Shown here in pieces: positions 15,897 through 25,574 of a stretch of 64,000 nt of DNA (the stretch's first letter is position 1; every line of letters begins with the position of its first letter). A program made the position numbers and the translations under genes. The notes beneath the pieces were generated by a model that was not told where the DNA came from, did no database searches, and worked only from the letters and a program-made list of their open reading frames with translations. This stretch comes from Corallococcus sp. EGB. GTDB taxonomy: Bacteria > Myxococcota > Myxococcia > Myxococcales > Myxococcaceae. The DNA lies in the NCBI RefSeq assembly GCF_019968905.1, contig NZ_CP079946.1:682001-746000 (forward strand). Direction: 5' to 3'.

Positions 15897-18800
15897 GTCG
15901 CTCCGCTCTTCGGGGCGGAGCGTGGGTTGAAACCTTCGCCGCTCGTCAGCCAACACCCAGCGCAGGTGTCGCTCCGCTCTTCGGGGCGGAGCGTGGGTTG
16001 AAACCCAGGAGTGCCATTGTCACTTGAGAGGTAGACAGTCGCTCCGCTCTTCGGGGCGGAGCGTGGGTTGAAACTTTTCGTCCTGGGTACCTGTCACGCC
16101 GCTGTCGTCGCTCCGCTCTTCGGGGCGGAGCGTGGGTTGAAACACCAAGGTGAAAGTGCAGCCCGGGGACGCCCTTTGGTCGCTCCGCTCTTCGGGGCGG
16201 AGCGTGGGTTGAAACATCGGCCGCGCCCTGGCCACCTTCGTTGCGCGCCAGTCGCTCCGCTCTTCGGGGCGGAGCGTGGGTTGAAACTTCACCTGCCAGC
16301 AGAACGGCTGTGTCATCGAGCAGTCGCTCCGCTCTTCGGGGCGGAGCGTGGGTTGAAACTCATGCACCTGCGCGTAGTCCTCGCCGGGGCCCGTCGCTCC
16401 GCTCTTCGGGGCGGAGCGTGGGTTGAAACTCTCTCCACGTAGCAGACGGTGCGAGCGTCTGGAAGTCGCTCCGCTCTTCGGGGCGGAGCGTGGGTTGAAA
16501 CATCGAAGCGATCCAGCCTCTGACCGATGCCATGCGGTCGCTCCGCTCTTCGGGGCGGAGCGTGGGTTGAAACCCTCGTGTTGGCTCACGAGCTCTACGG
16601 TGCGCTGGTCGCTCCGCTCTTCGGGGCGGAGCGTGGGTTGAAACCTGGAGGCGCCGTGACGACAACGACCGAGGCGTTCGGTCGCTCCGCTCTTCGGGGC
16701 GGAGCGTGGGTTGAAACGTCCTCTCGTACAACCAGGCCCACGTGGCCGTCCCGGGTCGCTCCGCTCTTCGGGGCGGAGCGTGGGTTGAAACCTGGGCTGG
16801 CGCGGCCTCCTCCGGCCAGCGGGCCTGTCGCTCCGCTCTTCGGGGCGGAGCGTGGGTTGAAACCCAGACCGACACGCGGAAATCCCTTCGGAAGCCGGTC
16901 GCTCCGCTCTTCGGGGCGGAGCGTGGGTTGAAACAAGGTGTACACGGTGGAGACCCTCGCCGCGCTCAGTCGCTCCGCTCTTCGGGGCGGAGCGTGGGTT
17001 GAAACTCTACACGGTCGTCCCACGCAATCGCTCCGGAATGTCGCTCCGCTCTTCGGGGCGGAGCGTGGGTTGAAACGCTTCGCTGTTTCCGTTGACGGTC
17101 GTCGTCGCGGTCAGTCGCTCCGCTCTTCGGGGCGGAGCGTGGGTTGAAACAAGGAGAAACGCTTGAACCTGACCCCCGAAGAGGTCGCTCCGCTCTTCGG
17201 GGCGGAGCGTGGGTTGAAACAGGGAGGGGAAGGGGAAGCACATCGGCTGCCCTGGTCGCTCCGCTCTTCGGGGCGGAGCGTGGGTTGAAACAACTGCGCC
17301 GTGGACATCCGCAACCGCGTCTACGTCGCTCCGCTCTTCGGGGCGGAGCGTGGGTTGAAACCTCTCGAAGATGCTTGGGCACGGGAGCGTCCAGTGTCGC
17401 TCCGCTCTTCGGGGCGGAGCGTGGGTTGAAACACCATGAAGGACAAGCGTCGGGCGACCGCGTTCGTCGCTCCGCTCTTCGGGGCGGAGCGTGGGTTGAA
17501 ACATGAAGGCCTCCGCCGCAGCGCGGACGGCCGGAGTCGCTCCGCTCTTCGGGGCGGAGCGTGGGTTGAAACAGACTGGCACGAGCACGCGCCCGGTGTA
17601 CGTTGGTCGCTCCGCTCTTCGGGGCGGAGCGTGGGTTGAAACAGTGCTCAGCGAGTGCACGACGCGGGGCAGCCAGCGTCGCTCCGCTCTTCGGGGCGGA
17701 GCGTGGGTTGAAACATCCGCGCCACGCGGTGTCCATGCTTCTCTTTCAGTCGCTCCGCTCTTCGGGGCGGAGCGTGGGTTGAAACCCACGACACACCCCG
17801 CCGACGCCGTTGGGTCCAGTCGCTCCGCTCTTCGGGGCGGAGCGTGGGTTGAAACACCGCCACGCCGACCGCCACCCTCGTGAACCTGGTCGCGTCGCTC
17901 CGCTCTTCGGGGCGGAGCGTGGGTTGAAACCAAGAGCAGTGCCGACGAGTCGTTGTGCGGTGCCAAGTCGCTCCGCTCTTCGGGGCGGAGCGTGGGTTGA
18001 AACTCATGCATCCTCGGCAATGCATGTCAGACCCCCTTGTCGCTCCGCTCTTCGGGGCGGAGCGTGGGTTGAAACTTGTCCGATTCAGATCCAGATTCAA
18101 TTGGGAAACGTCGCTCCGCTCTTCGGGGCGGAGCGTGGGTTGAAACACCACCGCCACCTGGACGTCTCGTCGATCCGGATGTCGCTCCGCTCTTCGGGGC
18201 GGAGCGTGGGTTGAAACTCGATGACCGCCGACATCTCACGGAAGGCCACGACGGTCGCTCCGCTCTTCGGGGCGGAGCGTGGGTTGAAACACGAAGGCGC
18301 AGGAAGCGCTCGTGGCCGAGTACATGTCGCTCCGCTCTTCGGGGCGGAGCGTGGGTTGAAACCAGTTCGGGGCGGGACCGGGCTACCCGACCTAGTCGCT
18401 CCGCTCTTCGGGGCGGAGCGTGGGTTGAAACACGCGCAACGGCCAGAACCTGGTCTTCATCACCGCCGAGTCGCTCCGCTCTTCGGGGCGGAGCGTGGGT
18501 TGAAACCGCGTCAGGCCGCGCCCCTCGTCGCCGGAGGAGTCGCTCCGCTCTTCGGGGCGGAGCGTGGGTTGAAACGTACCCGGTGCGGATCTTATAGAGG
18601 CCCCGAATGTCGCTCCGCTCTTCGGGGCGGAGCGTGGGTTGAAACCTCGTTTCGTGGCGCAAAGGGGACCGGCGTCTCGTTGTCGCTCCGCTCTTCGGGG
18701 CGGAGCGTGGGTTGAAACATCTGCATGGTGCCCCCAGGTGCAACGCGGCGGAGTCGCTCCGCTCTTCGGGGCGGAGCGTGGGTTGAAACTACCCGCGCCT

Positions 18801-19723
18801 GGAGAAGTCGCGGCGCCGGTTGGTGTCGCTCCGCTCTTCGGGGCGGAGCGTGGGTTGAAACTCCTCGAAGCGGCGGAGGGCTTCACAGGTGACGCAAGGT
18901 GTCGCTCCGCTCTTCGGGGCGGAGCGTGGGTTGAAACGGCTGGGCCCTCCAGCAGATGCGCGCGGGCCGGACGTCGCTCCGCTCTTCGGGGCGGAGCGTG
19001 GGTTGAAACATCGTGGCATCGCCCGACGCGCGCAGATCCTTCGTCGCTCCGCTCTTCGGGGCGGAGCGTGGGTTGAAACATGTGCCGCTTGCGCTGTGTC
19101 ATCCGCGGCGGTTCGTCGCTCCGCTCTTCGGGGCGGAGCGTGGGTTGAAACCGCGAGATGCTCAGCGACCGCGACGGGCTGGTGCGTCGCTCCGCTCTTC
19201 GGGGCGGAGCGTGGGTTGAAACAACCTCGCCAACCCGGATGCCCCGCCGAGCGCGGTCGCTCCGCTCTTCGGGGCGGAGCGTGGGTTGAAACCATCACGT
19301 CCACCACGCGCTGAAAGGCCCGGTCCGGAGTCGCTCCGCTCTTCGGGGCGGAGCGTGGGTTGAAACCGGCGCGTCCAGGCGGAGCGTGATGCGGCCCGCG
19401 TCGCTCCGCTCTTCGGGGCGGAGCGTGGGTTGAAACAAGGACGTCAGGAAGTGACAGGTCGTGCGCGGTTGTCGCTCCGCTCTTCGGGGCGGAGCGTGGG
19501 TTGAAACCAGCGCCTGCCGGAGGTAGACGGCGAGGTCGAGCGTCGCTCCGCTCTTCGGGGCGGAGCGTGGGTTGAAACACGTGCACCAGGTGGTTGACGC
19601 CCGGCGCAGGGAGGTCGCTCCGCTGTTCGGGGCGGAGCGTGGGTTGAAACACGAGCCCCGCACCCTTGTTCGCGCCTCCCGGGGGCGTCGCTCCGCTCTT
19701 CGGGGCGGAGCATGGGTTGAAAC
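15897..19723 (+). CRISPR. Type I-C CRISPR array, 54 repeats and 53 spacers
   Basis: I counted 54 copies of a 37-bp repeat that begins GTCGCTCCGC and ends GTGGGTTGAAAC. The inner palindrome GCTCCGC/GCGGAGC around TCTTCGGG gives the hairpin cut by Cas5c, and the GTTGAAAC end is usual for type I-C. Spacers are about 32-38 nt and the period is about 69-75 bp. All repeats appear identical except the last two: the copy at 19614 has G for C in the loop, and the copy at 19687 has CATGGG for CGTGGG. Drift at the end distant from cas2 confirms the leader side. The many repeated peptides read from this stretch are artefacts. Spacer targets cannot be found without a search. Confidence 0.98.
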
Positions 19724-20406
19724 CACGACAGCGCGTCCCGGACCTCAACCCGCACCACGGCGGCCGCTACCCACCGCGCGAAGGCTCCCCGGATCCATCC
19801 CAGTGCCCGATCATCGCCGAGTTCCAGGTGGGCGCTCCGCTCCAACGGACGCGGGTCCTGGCGGAAGAAGCTGATGCCGGACGGGTGACGGACCCCGCGT
19901 CCCCACCGCACGCACCCGCGTCCCGCCAGAAGCCCGGAAACCCCCGTCATCCGCGCAGGACTCTTCATCCCGGGCCGATTTGTCGGCGGCTCAACACCGT
20001 CGGATCCGCACGTTCCTCTCGCGCCACAGGGCCTTCCCGGCTCCCTCGGCCAGACTGGCAATCACGGCTTACTTCGAGAGTGAATGGGATGTTTTCCAGC
20101 GTGGCCGTTCATGTTGGTGCGCACTGGAAACCCGCGCCGCGTGCTGTCATCTTCTTGGAGGGACTTTCGCTGCGGGGAAGCAAGGTTGAAGGGGAGTCGG
20201 GACGGAAGTTGCCCAAGGTCCTGCGGGCCAAACGTATTGGGATGTGCTGGACGGAAAACTGTTCCGTCCCGGGGCTGTAAAAAATCCCCGGAACCGAGGG
20301 GTGTCTGCTGATGAGCTGGGACCCACGCCGCACCCAAGTGTCGCAAAAGCGAAGCGGATCAACCGGTTGGCGCGCCCGTCCGCGTGAACCCGAAAATCCT
20401 GGCTCC
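19724..20406. other. Non-coding stretch after the array, with two strong hairpins
   Basis: No convincing gene. A minus-strand stretch about 19724-19860 reads like a short coding remnant (RALGWIRGAFARWVAAAVV) that runs into the last repeat, but it has no family match I recognise. Two adjacent perfect inverted repeats occur: GGACGGAA/TTCCGTCC (20249-20256 / 20262-20269) and CCGGGG/CCCCGG (20269-20274 / 20286-20291) with a TAAAAAAT loop. They could end array transcription or form a small structured RNA; neither has a trailing T run on the plus strand. Confidence 0.5.
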
Positions 20407-20422
20407 TGGCACACGCCTCGCA
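20407..20422 (+). promoter_or_regulatory. Candidate sigma-54 promoter of the Ser/Thr kinase gene
   Basis: TGGCAC then five bases then TCGCA gives the GG-N10-GC spacing of sigma-54 (-24/-12) promoters, with one mismatch in the -12 box. It lies 57 bp upstream of the GTG at 20479, which would give a leader of about 45 nt. Sigma-54 promoters are frequent in myxobacteria; no enhancer site was identified. Confidence 0.45.
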
Positions 20423-20478
20423 TCGGCCGCTGACGCTGTCCTGACCCCTGCATCGCCTTCCCTGCTCCCGAAACCCTC

Positions 20479-22410
20479 GTGCTCGCTTCTTCGCCACACA
20501 TCTGTTCCTGCGGTCAGCCCCACTCGGACGCGGAGGCGTGTCCCACGCTGATGCGCGGGCTGGACCTCCATGGTGGCACGATGCTCTACGCCGGCACGCC
20601 GCCGCCGGGACCCGCGGTGGCGCAGCCTGAAACGCCCTCGCCCATGTCGTCTCCCACGCCCGTGGTGCCCTCGCTGGTGGGACAGGAGTTCGGCCGCTTC
20701 CGCATCGTGCGCGAGCTGGGGCGCGGCGGCATGGGCACCGTGTTCCTCGCGGAGCACGCGCTCATCCAGAAGCGCGTGGCCATCAAGGTGCTCCACGCGC
20801 ACCTCGCCCAGGCGCCGGAGCTCGTCGCGCGCTTCCTCTCCGAGGCCCGCACGCTCACGCTCGTGCAGCACGAGAACGTCGTCACCCTCTACGACCTGGA
20901 CTCGCGCGACGGGCGCCCGTACCTCGTCATGGAGTACCTGGAGGGGGACAGCCTGGCCAACTTCGCCCGCGGCCCCATGGCCCCGGCGCTGGTGGTGGAC
21001 CTGATGACGCAGGTGTGTGACGCCCTGGGCGCCGCGCACGCGCACGGCATCGTCCACCGCGACCTGAAGCCCGCCAACGTCTTCCTCGTCCCCAGCCCCA
21101 GCGGCAAGCAGCGCGTGAAGCTGCTCGACTTCGGCATCGCCAAGCTCCTGTCGCGCCCCGCCGGGGAGATGACCACCGAAGTGGGCGTCCTCCTGGGCAC
21201 GCCGGAGTTCATGGCCCCCGAGCAGTGCGGCGACGGCGTCGTGGACGCGCGCAGCGACCTCTACGCCGCCGGCGTGCTCGCGTACCTGCTGCTCACCGGC
21301 CAGGTGCCCTTCTACGGCCGCACCGCCGCCGAAATCCTGGTGGGCCACCTGCAGAAGGACCCCGTCCCGCCGCACGAGCTGAACCCCGCCGTGCCGGAGG
21401 CCCTGTCGCGGGTGCTCCTGCGCGCGCTGGCCAAGCGGCCCGAACACCGCTTCGCCTCCGCCGCGGAGCTGCGCACGGCCCTGGAGGCGTCGCTCGCACC
21501 GCCGCCCGCGGCCGCCGCCCCGCCGCTCACCGCGCTCCTGCGCGGCACGGGCACGCAGGCCCCCGTGGAGCTCAAGGGCGAGTGGGTGGGCCGCTCCGGC
21601 CTCTTCTTCCAGTCCTCCGCCCCGCCTCCCGCGCTCCTGTCGGACGTGTCGCTGGTGCTGCGGCTGCCCGGCGGCGACCTGCCGTGCGTCGCGCAGGTGG
21701 TGCGCCACGTCACCGCCGAGCAGGCCCAGGCGTGGAACATGGCCCCGGGCTTCGGCGTGCAGCTGCGCGACGCCAGCCCCGCCTTCCAGGCCCAGCTGGC
21801 CCAGTTGCGCAACGGCGCGCGCCCCACGCCCTCTCAGGCCCCGGCCACCGCCGCCATCCCCACGCCCGAGGACCCGCAGGCGGAGGTCGTGTTGCAGGGC
21901 TTCCGCCGCCGGCTCGCCGGGGACCCGTACGCCGTGCTGGAGCTGCCGCGCGACGCCACGCTGGAGGCGGTGCGCACCGCGGCCCAGCGCGCTCGCGGGG
22001 CGCTGGAGCTGCTCAAGGCCCGCCCGCTGTCGGAGAGCCAGCGCACCCAGGTGGACCGCGCGCTGGAGCGCGTGGCCGGGGCGCTCCACACGCTGGGCCA
22101 CGTGGAGCGGCGCGTGGAATACGACGCCACCCTGGGAAACGTGGAGGGCATCGAGCGGTGCCTCGCCGCGGGCCTCACCGCCACCATGCTGGAGCAGTGC
22201 CGCCGCCGCTTCCTCGCCGGCAACACCGGCCGCGAGGGCCGCGCCGCCGTGCACCGGCTGTCCGGCGACGCGCTGGCGTCCGTGGGCCGGCTGGAGGAGG
22301 CGCTCGCCGCCTATGAGCTGGCGGTCCGCGCGGACCCCTTGGACCTGGAGGGGCTCAAGCGCTGGCGCTTCCTCCGGGCCCGGGTGCGGGGCTCGGCCGT
22401 CTCCAGGTAG
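20479..22410 (+). CDS. Ser/Thr protein kinase with zinc-ribbon-like N-terminus and PilZ-, J- and TPR-like C-terminal modules
   Basis: 643 residues. The N-terminus has Cys9-x-Cys11-x3-His15-x5-Cys21, a possible zinc site. The kinase domain (about 72-335) is complete: GRGGMGTVF, Lys103 in VAIKVLH, HRDLKPANVFL (Asp195), DFGIAK (Asp217) and GTPEFMAPEQ. After it come a PilZ-like beta domain (about 360-455), a J-domain-like helix pair DPYAVLELPRDATLEAV without the HPD motif (about 480-555), and a TPR-like C-terminus. No transmembrane helix, so cytoplasmic. Expected to phosphorylate regulators in a signalling cascade; partners unknown. GTG start is the first in frame; the ribosome site is weak. Confidence 0.88.
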   Translation: MLASSPHICSCGQPHSDAEACPTLMRGLDLHGGTMLYAGTPPPGPAVAQPETPSPMSSPTPVVPSLVGQEFGRFRIVRELGRGGMGTVFLAEHALIQKRVAIKVLHAHLAQAPELVARFLSEARTLTLVQHENVVTLYDLDSRDGRPYLVMEYLEGDSLANFARGPMAPALVVDLMTQVCDALGAAHAHGIVHRDLKPANVFLVPSPSGKQRVKLLDFGIAKLLSRPAGEMTTEVGVLLGTPEFMAPEQCGDGVVDARSDLYAAGVLAYLLLTGQVPFYGRTAAEILVGHLQKDPVPPHELNPAVPEALSRVLLRALAKRPEHRFASAAELRTALEASLAPPPAAAAPPLTALLRGTGTQAPVELKGEWVGRSGLFFQSSAPPPALLSDVSLVLRLPGGDLPCVAQVVRHVTAEQAQAWNMAPGFGVQLRDASPAFQAQLAQLRNGARPTPSQAPATAAIPTPEDPQAEVVLQGFRRRLAGDPYAVLELPRDATLEAVRTAAQRARGALELLKARPLSESQRTQVDRALERVAGALHTLGHVERRVEYDATLGNVEGIERCLAAGLTATMLEQCRRRFLAGNTGREGRAAVHRLSGDALASVGRLEEALAAYELAVRADPLDLEGLKRWRFLRARVRGSAVSR

Positions 22411-22449
22411 GGGGGGCGGGCTCGCATCCATCTCCAGGTCGTCTTGCGT

Positions 22450-22487
22450 ATGGAAGAGGAGTCCCCGTTAACTCTCTCCTCTTCCAT
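22450..22487 (+). promoter_or_regulatory. 12-bp perfect inverted repeat covering the start codon of the UbiB-like gene
   Basis: ATGGAAGAGGAG (22450-22461) is repeated in inverse as CTCCTCTTCCAT (22476-22487) around a 14-nt loop. The right arm includes the first two bases of the ATG at 22486 and the left arm includes the only AGGAG-like ribosome-binding sequence. In RNA it would form a stem that hides both; in DNA it would be a palindromic operator. See the finding. Confidence 0.55.
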
Positions 22488-23796
22488 GGCTTCCGACCCC
22501 GACGACAAGCTGCCGCCCCAGGGGCGCTTCAACCGCCTGCGCAAGCTGGCGGGCCTCTCCATGCACGTGGGCTCGGAGGTGCTCAAGACGGGCGCCCGGA
22601 AGCTCTCCGGCACCAGCCCCACGGAGCTGCTCAGCCTGGGCACCGCGGAGAAGCTGGTGGCCACGCTGGGGGAGATGAAGGGCGCGGCCATGAAGCTGGG
22701 CCAGGCCCTCTCCATGGACCCGGATCTGCTCACGCCCGAGGTGCGGCAGATGATGGCCCGGCTGCAGAACCAGGCCCCCGCCATGTCCTACGCGCAGGTG
22801 TCCCGCGTGGTGCAGGAGGAGCTGGGCGCGCCGCCGGAGGCGCTGTTCAAGGCGTTCTCCCCGGACGCGCTCGCCGCCGCGTCGCTCGGGCAGGTGCACC
22901 GCGCGGTGCTGCACGACGGCCGCCCCGTCGCGGTGAAGGTGCAGTACCCCGGCATCGACGTGTCCATGGGCCACGACATGGACAACCTGGGCCTCGTCGT
23001 GAAGACGGTGTCCAAGACGTCGCGGATGATGGACGGCACCGCCTACTTCCAGGAGTTCCGCGACGAGCTCATGCTGGAGCTGGACTACCAGCGCGAGGCG
23101 AAGCTCGCGCGGGGCTTCGCCAGGAGCGTGGCGCGGCTGCCGGACCTGTACGTGCCCCAGGTCATCGAGGAGCGCAGCGCCCGCCGCGTGCTCACGCTGG
23201 AGCTGTTGGAAGGCCAGACGCTCAAGGACTGGGTGACGACGTCGCCGGACCCCGCCGAGCGCTTCCGCGTCGCGCGCCAGCTCATCCGCGCCACCTACGG
23301 GCCGTTCCTGGACGCGGGTGAAATCCACGCCGACCCGCACCCCGGCAACTTCATGGTGATGCCGGACGGGCGCATGGGCCTGTTGGACTTCGGCTCCATC
23401 AAGCGCTTCAGCCCGGGCTTCGTCGAGGCCAACCGCCGCATGTTCCAGCAGGCGCTGCGGCTGGAGACGCTGGACGTGCTGGGCCTGTGCCGCGAGGTGG
23501 GCTTCTCCGTGGAGCTGCCGGAGGAGGAAGCGGAGGGGCTCCTGCGCGAGGTGCTCCACATCGCCGGACGGCCCATGCGCACGGCGCCGTACGACTACGC
23601 CGCCTGCGACATCAACCGCGACATGCGCAACCACTTCACGCGCAACGCCGCGCGCATCATGCGCATCCGGCCGCCGCCGGAGGCGATGATGTTCTTCCGC
23701 GCCACCGGCGGGCTCGCGCAGAACCTGCGGCTCGTGGGCGCCCAGGGCGACTTCCGGCAGGTGTACCTGGAGGTCGGTGAGCTCGTGGGCGGGTGA
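22486..23796 (+). CDS. ABC1/UbiB-family atypical protein kinase-like protein
   Basis: 436 residues from ATG 22486; ATG 22450 in the same frame would add 12. Family marks: KGAAMKLGQALSMD (the KxGQ motif), AAASLGQVHRAVL (Ala-rich loop), VAVKVQYPGI with the ATP Lys, HADPHPGNF and LLDFGSIKRF. UbiB/COQ8 proteins bind or hydrolyse ATP and support quinone or lipid pathways; some act in other lipid processes, so ubiquinone or menaquinone function is inference. No C-terminal membrane anchor is obvious, in contrast with E. coli UbiB. It starts 75 bp after the Ser/Thr kinase and may share its transcript. Confidence 0.88.
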   Translation: MASDPDDKLPPQGRFNRLRKLAGLSMHVGSEVLKTGARKLSGTSPTELLSLGTAEKLVATLGEMKGAAMKLGQALSMDPDLLTPEVRQMMARLQNQAPAMSYAQVSRVVQEELGAPPEALFKAFSPDALAAASLGQVHRAVLHDGRPVAVKVQYPGIDVSMGHDMDNLGLVVKTVSKTSRMMDGTAYFQEFRDELMLELDYQREAKLARGFARSVARLPDLYVPQVIEERSARRVLTLELLEGQTLKDWVTTSPDPAERFRVARQLIRATYGPFLDAGEIHADPHPGNFMVMPDGRMGLLDFGSIKRFSPGFVEANRRMFQQALRLETLDVLGLCREVGFSVELPEEEAEGLLREVLHIAGRPMRTAPYDYAACDINRDMRNHFTRNAARIMRIRPPPEAMMFFRATGGLAQNLRLVGAQGDFRQVYLEVGELVGG

Positions 23797-23805
23797 GCCC
23801 CGCCC
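23787..23805. terminator. GC hairpin between convergent genes
   Basis: GGGCGGG (23787-23793) and CCCGCCC (23799-23805) form a 7-bp stem with a 5-nt loop across the UbiB-like stop codon, where two genes converge. No T tract follows, so its activity as a terminator is uncertain. Confidence 0.4.
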
Positions 23806-23815
23806 GGCCCCGGCA

Positions 23816-24211
23816 TCAGGTGCCGGCGGCGACGCGCGAGCGCTTGTGCAGCCGCTCCAGCTTGCGGGCCAGGTCCGCGCCCTGCGTGCTCTTGGACATG
23901 TAGCCGTCCGCGCCCACCGCCAGCGCCAGCGCGCGCAGCTTCGACTCGTCGGAGGCGGAGTAGAGGACGAAGCGCGTGTTCTCCGGGGCCTGCTGCCTGG
24001 CCAGTGCCAGCACCTTGTCGCCGCTCAGCGCGGGGATGTTCACGTCCAGGAGCACCAGGTCCGGCGCCGTGGTGCGCACCAGGTTGGAGACCCCCAGGGA
24101 CGAGCGGTGGGTGCGCACCTCGAAGTTGTACGAGGACAACGAACGCTCCGTCAGCGCGAGCTGGTCCGGGTCATCGTCCACGATGAGGACGCGAATCTTG
24201 GGATCCGACAT
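23816..24211 (-). CDS. Single-domain response regulator (receiver only)
   Basis: 131 residues, one receiver domain and nothing else. Acidic pocket VDDDPDQL, phosphoacceptor Asp in LVLLDVNIPALSG, Ser/Thr position in FVLYSASDESKL and Lys in GYMSKSTQG. It lacks any output domain, so it acts by protein contact like CheY or as a phosphate sink. It is a clear paralogue of the receiver at 34721-35140: SNLVRTTAPDLVLLDVNIPAL resembles SNIVRASEPDFVLIDVNFPAL. ATG 24211 follows a GGGGAG ribosome site. Divergent from cheB, 291 bp apart. Confidence 0.92.
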   Translation of the reverse strand: MSDPKIRVLIVDDDPDQLALTERSLSSYNFEVRTHRSSLGVSNLVRTTAPDLVLLDVNIPALSGDKVLALARQQAPENTRFVLYSASDESKLRALALAVGADGYMSKSTQGADLARKLERLHKRSRVAAGT

Positions 24212-24502
24212 GGATGGCTCCCCCTGGAACCGACAGTTGGGTGCCCCGGCCGGCAGGATGCCGTCCCCGAAAACAGTGACCCGGGCACTCCCTGAGTATC
24301 GCCCACCCCTCCCCATCCTGGCCAGTCTCCCTGGAATTTTCTGGAGATATCCGGTGGAGACCACTCGCCTCACCCCGCCGGGTGGGCAGCGTCCCCAGCC
24401 TTGGTGGAGACGTGCACCTCGTGGCAGGGGGGCCTCCCGCCATGGCGGGGCCCGATGCTGCGCGCGAGCGTGCGCCCTGCCTAGCTTGGGACAGGGGGAC
24501 AC

Positions 24503-25561
24503 GTGCAACGCCACGACATCATCGTCATCGGCGCGTCCATGGGCGGCGTGGAGGCGCTGCGCCAGCTGGTGGGTCAGCTGCCCGGGGACCTGGCCGCCAG
24601 CATCCTGCTGGTGCTCCACATTCCGGCGCGGCCCCGCAGCTACCTGCCGGAGATCCTCTCGCGCTCCGGTCCGCTGCCGGCCCACCATCCCCGGGACGGG
24701 GAGCCCCTGGAGCCGGGCCGCATCTACGTGGCGCCCAATGACAGACACCTGCTGGTGGAGCCGGGCCGCGTGCAGGTGTTGAACGGGCCCAGGGAGAACG
24801 GGCACCGGCCGGCGGTGGACCCCTTGTTCCGCTCGGCCGCGAGCACCTATGGCCCCCGCGTGGTGGGCGTGGTGCTGACCGGCGCGCTGGACTGCGGCAC
24901 CAGCGGCCTGATGGCGGTGAAGAAGCAGGGCGGGCTGGCGGTGGTGCAGGACCCGCGCGACGCGCTCTGCCCGGACATGCCCCGGAGCGCGCTGGAGCTC
25001 GTGGCGGTGGACCACTGCGTGCCCCTGGCGGAGATGGGCGCGCTGCTGACGCGGCTGGTGGAGGCGCCCGTCGCGCCGCGCTCGCGCAAGCGGTCGGGGC
25101 GGTTGGAGACGGAGGTGAAGGCCGTGGGGGTGGACATTCCTTCCATGGAGGACCCGCCCTCCCCGCTGGAGTACGCGAAGCCGTCCGCTTACGGCTGCCC
25201 CGACTGCGGCGGTGTCCTCTTCGAACTGGAGGAGGGCGGCCTCCTGCGCTTCCGCTGCCGCACGGGCCACGCGTACACGGCGGAGGCGCTGTCCGGCTCG
25301 CAGCAGGACCACCTGGACGGCGCGCTGTGGGCGGCGCTGCGGGCGCTGGAGGAGCGCGCGTCCCTGTCGCGCCGGATGGCCGCGCAGGCCCGGCGGCGCA
25401 ACCACGCCCGCTCCGCGGTGCGCTTCGAGGAGCGCGCCCGCACGGCCGAGGCCCAGGTGAAGCTCTTGCGCCAGGTGGTGCTCGTGGCGCCCCCGCCCGG
25501 AGAGGCGGCCGCGGAGCCTCGGGTGCCCCAGGCCCCCGAAGGGTCGAAGCAGGCGAACTGA
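24503..25561 (+). CDS. cheB: CheB-type methylesterase without receiver, with C-terminal zinc ribbon
   Basis: 352 residues. Triad Ser12 in VIGASMGGVEA, His39 in LVLHIPA and Asp130 in LTGALDCGTSG match the CheB catalytic domain, which removes methyl or amide groups from chemoreceptor glutamates. No receiver domain precedes it. The C-terminal part has Cys232, Cys235, Cys252 and His256 (YGCPDCGG, RFRCRTGHAY), as in the CheB proteins that partner CheR-PAS sensors. Starts at GTG 24503. It converges with the histidine kinase gene, 11 bp between the stops. No chemoreceptor gene is in the window. Confidence 0.9.
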   Translation: MQRHDIIVIGASMGGVEALRQLVGQLPGDLAASILLVLHIPARPRSYLPEILSRSGPLPAHHPRDGEPLEPGRIYVAPNDRHLLVEPGRVQVLNGPRENGHRPAVDPLFRSAASTYGPRVVGVVLTGALDCGTSGLMAVKKQGGLAVVQDPRDALCPDMPRSALELVAVDHCVPLAEMGALLTRLVEAPVAPRSRKRSGRLETEVKAVGVDIPSMEDPPSPLEYAKPSAYGCPDCGGVLFELEEGGLLRFRCRTGHAYTAEALSGSQQDHLDGALWAALRALEERASLSRRMAAQARRRNHARSAVRFEERARTAEAQVKLLRQVVLVAPPPGEAAAEPRVPQAPEGSKQAN

Positions 25562-25574
25562 GGCGTCCTGCTTC
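25546..25574. terminator. Inverted repeat spanning both stop codons of convergent genes
   Basis: GAAGCAGG (25546-25553) and CCTGCTTC (25567-25574) are perfect inverted repeats with a 13-nt loop. The stops of cheB and of the facing kinase gene lie in or beside it, so the stem could end transcription in both directions. No T tract. Confidence 0.4.

Noticed and set aside
15897-19748. Many reading frames of 60-340 codons on both strands through the array, with repeated peptides such as RSALRGGAWVET and FQPTLRPEERSD.
   Set aside because: They are translations of the 37-bp repeat, which has no stop in several frames; the spacers vary at random between them. Not a repeat protein.
19829-19855. GCGCTCCGCTC similar to the start of the CRISPR repeat.
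   Set aside because: Only about ten bases match and the distance from the last repeat (about 105 bp) does not fit the array period; likely chance in GC-rich DNA.
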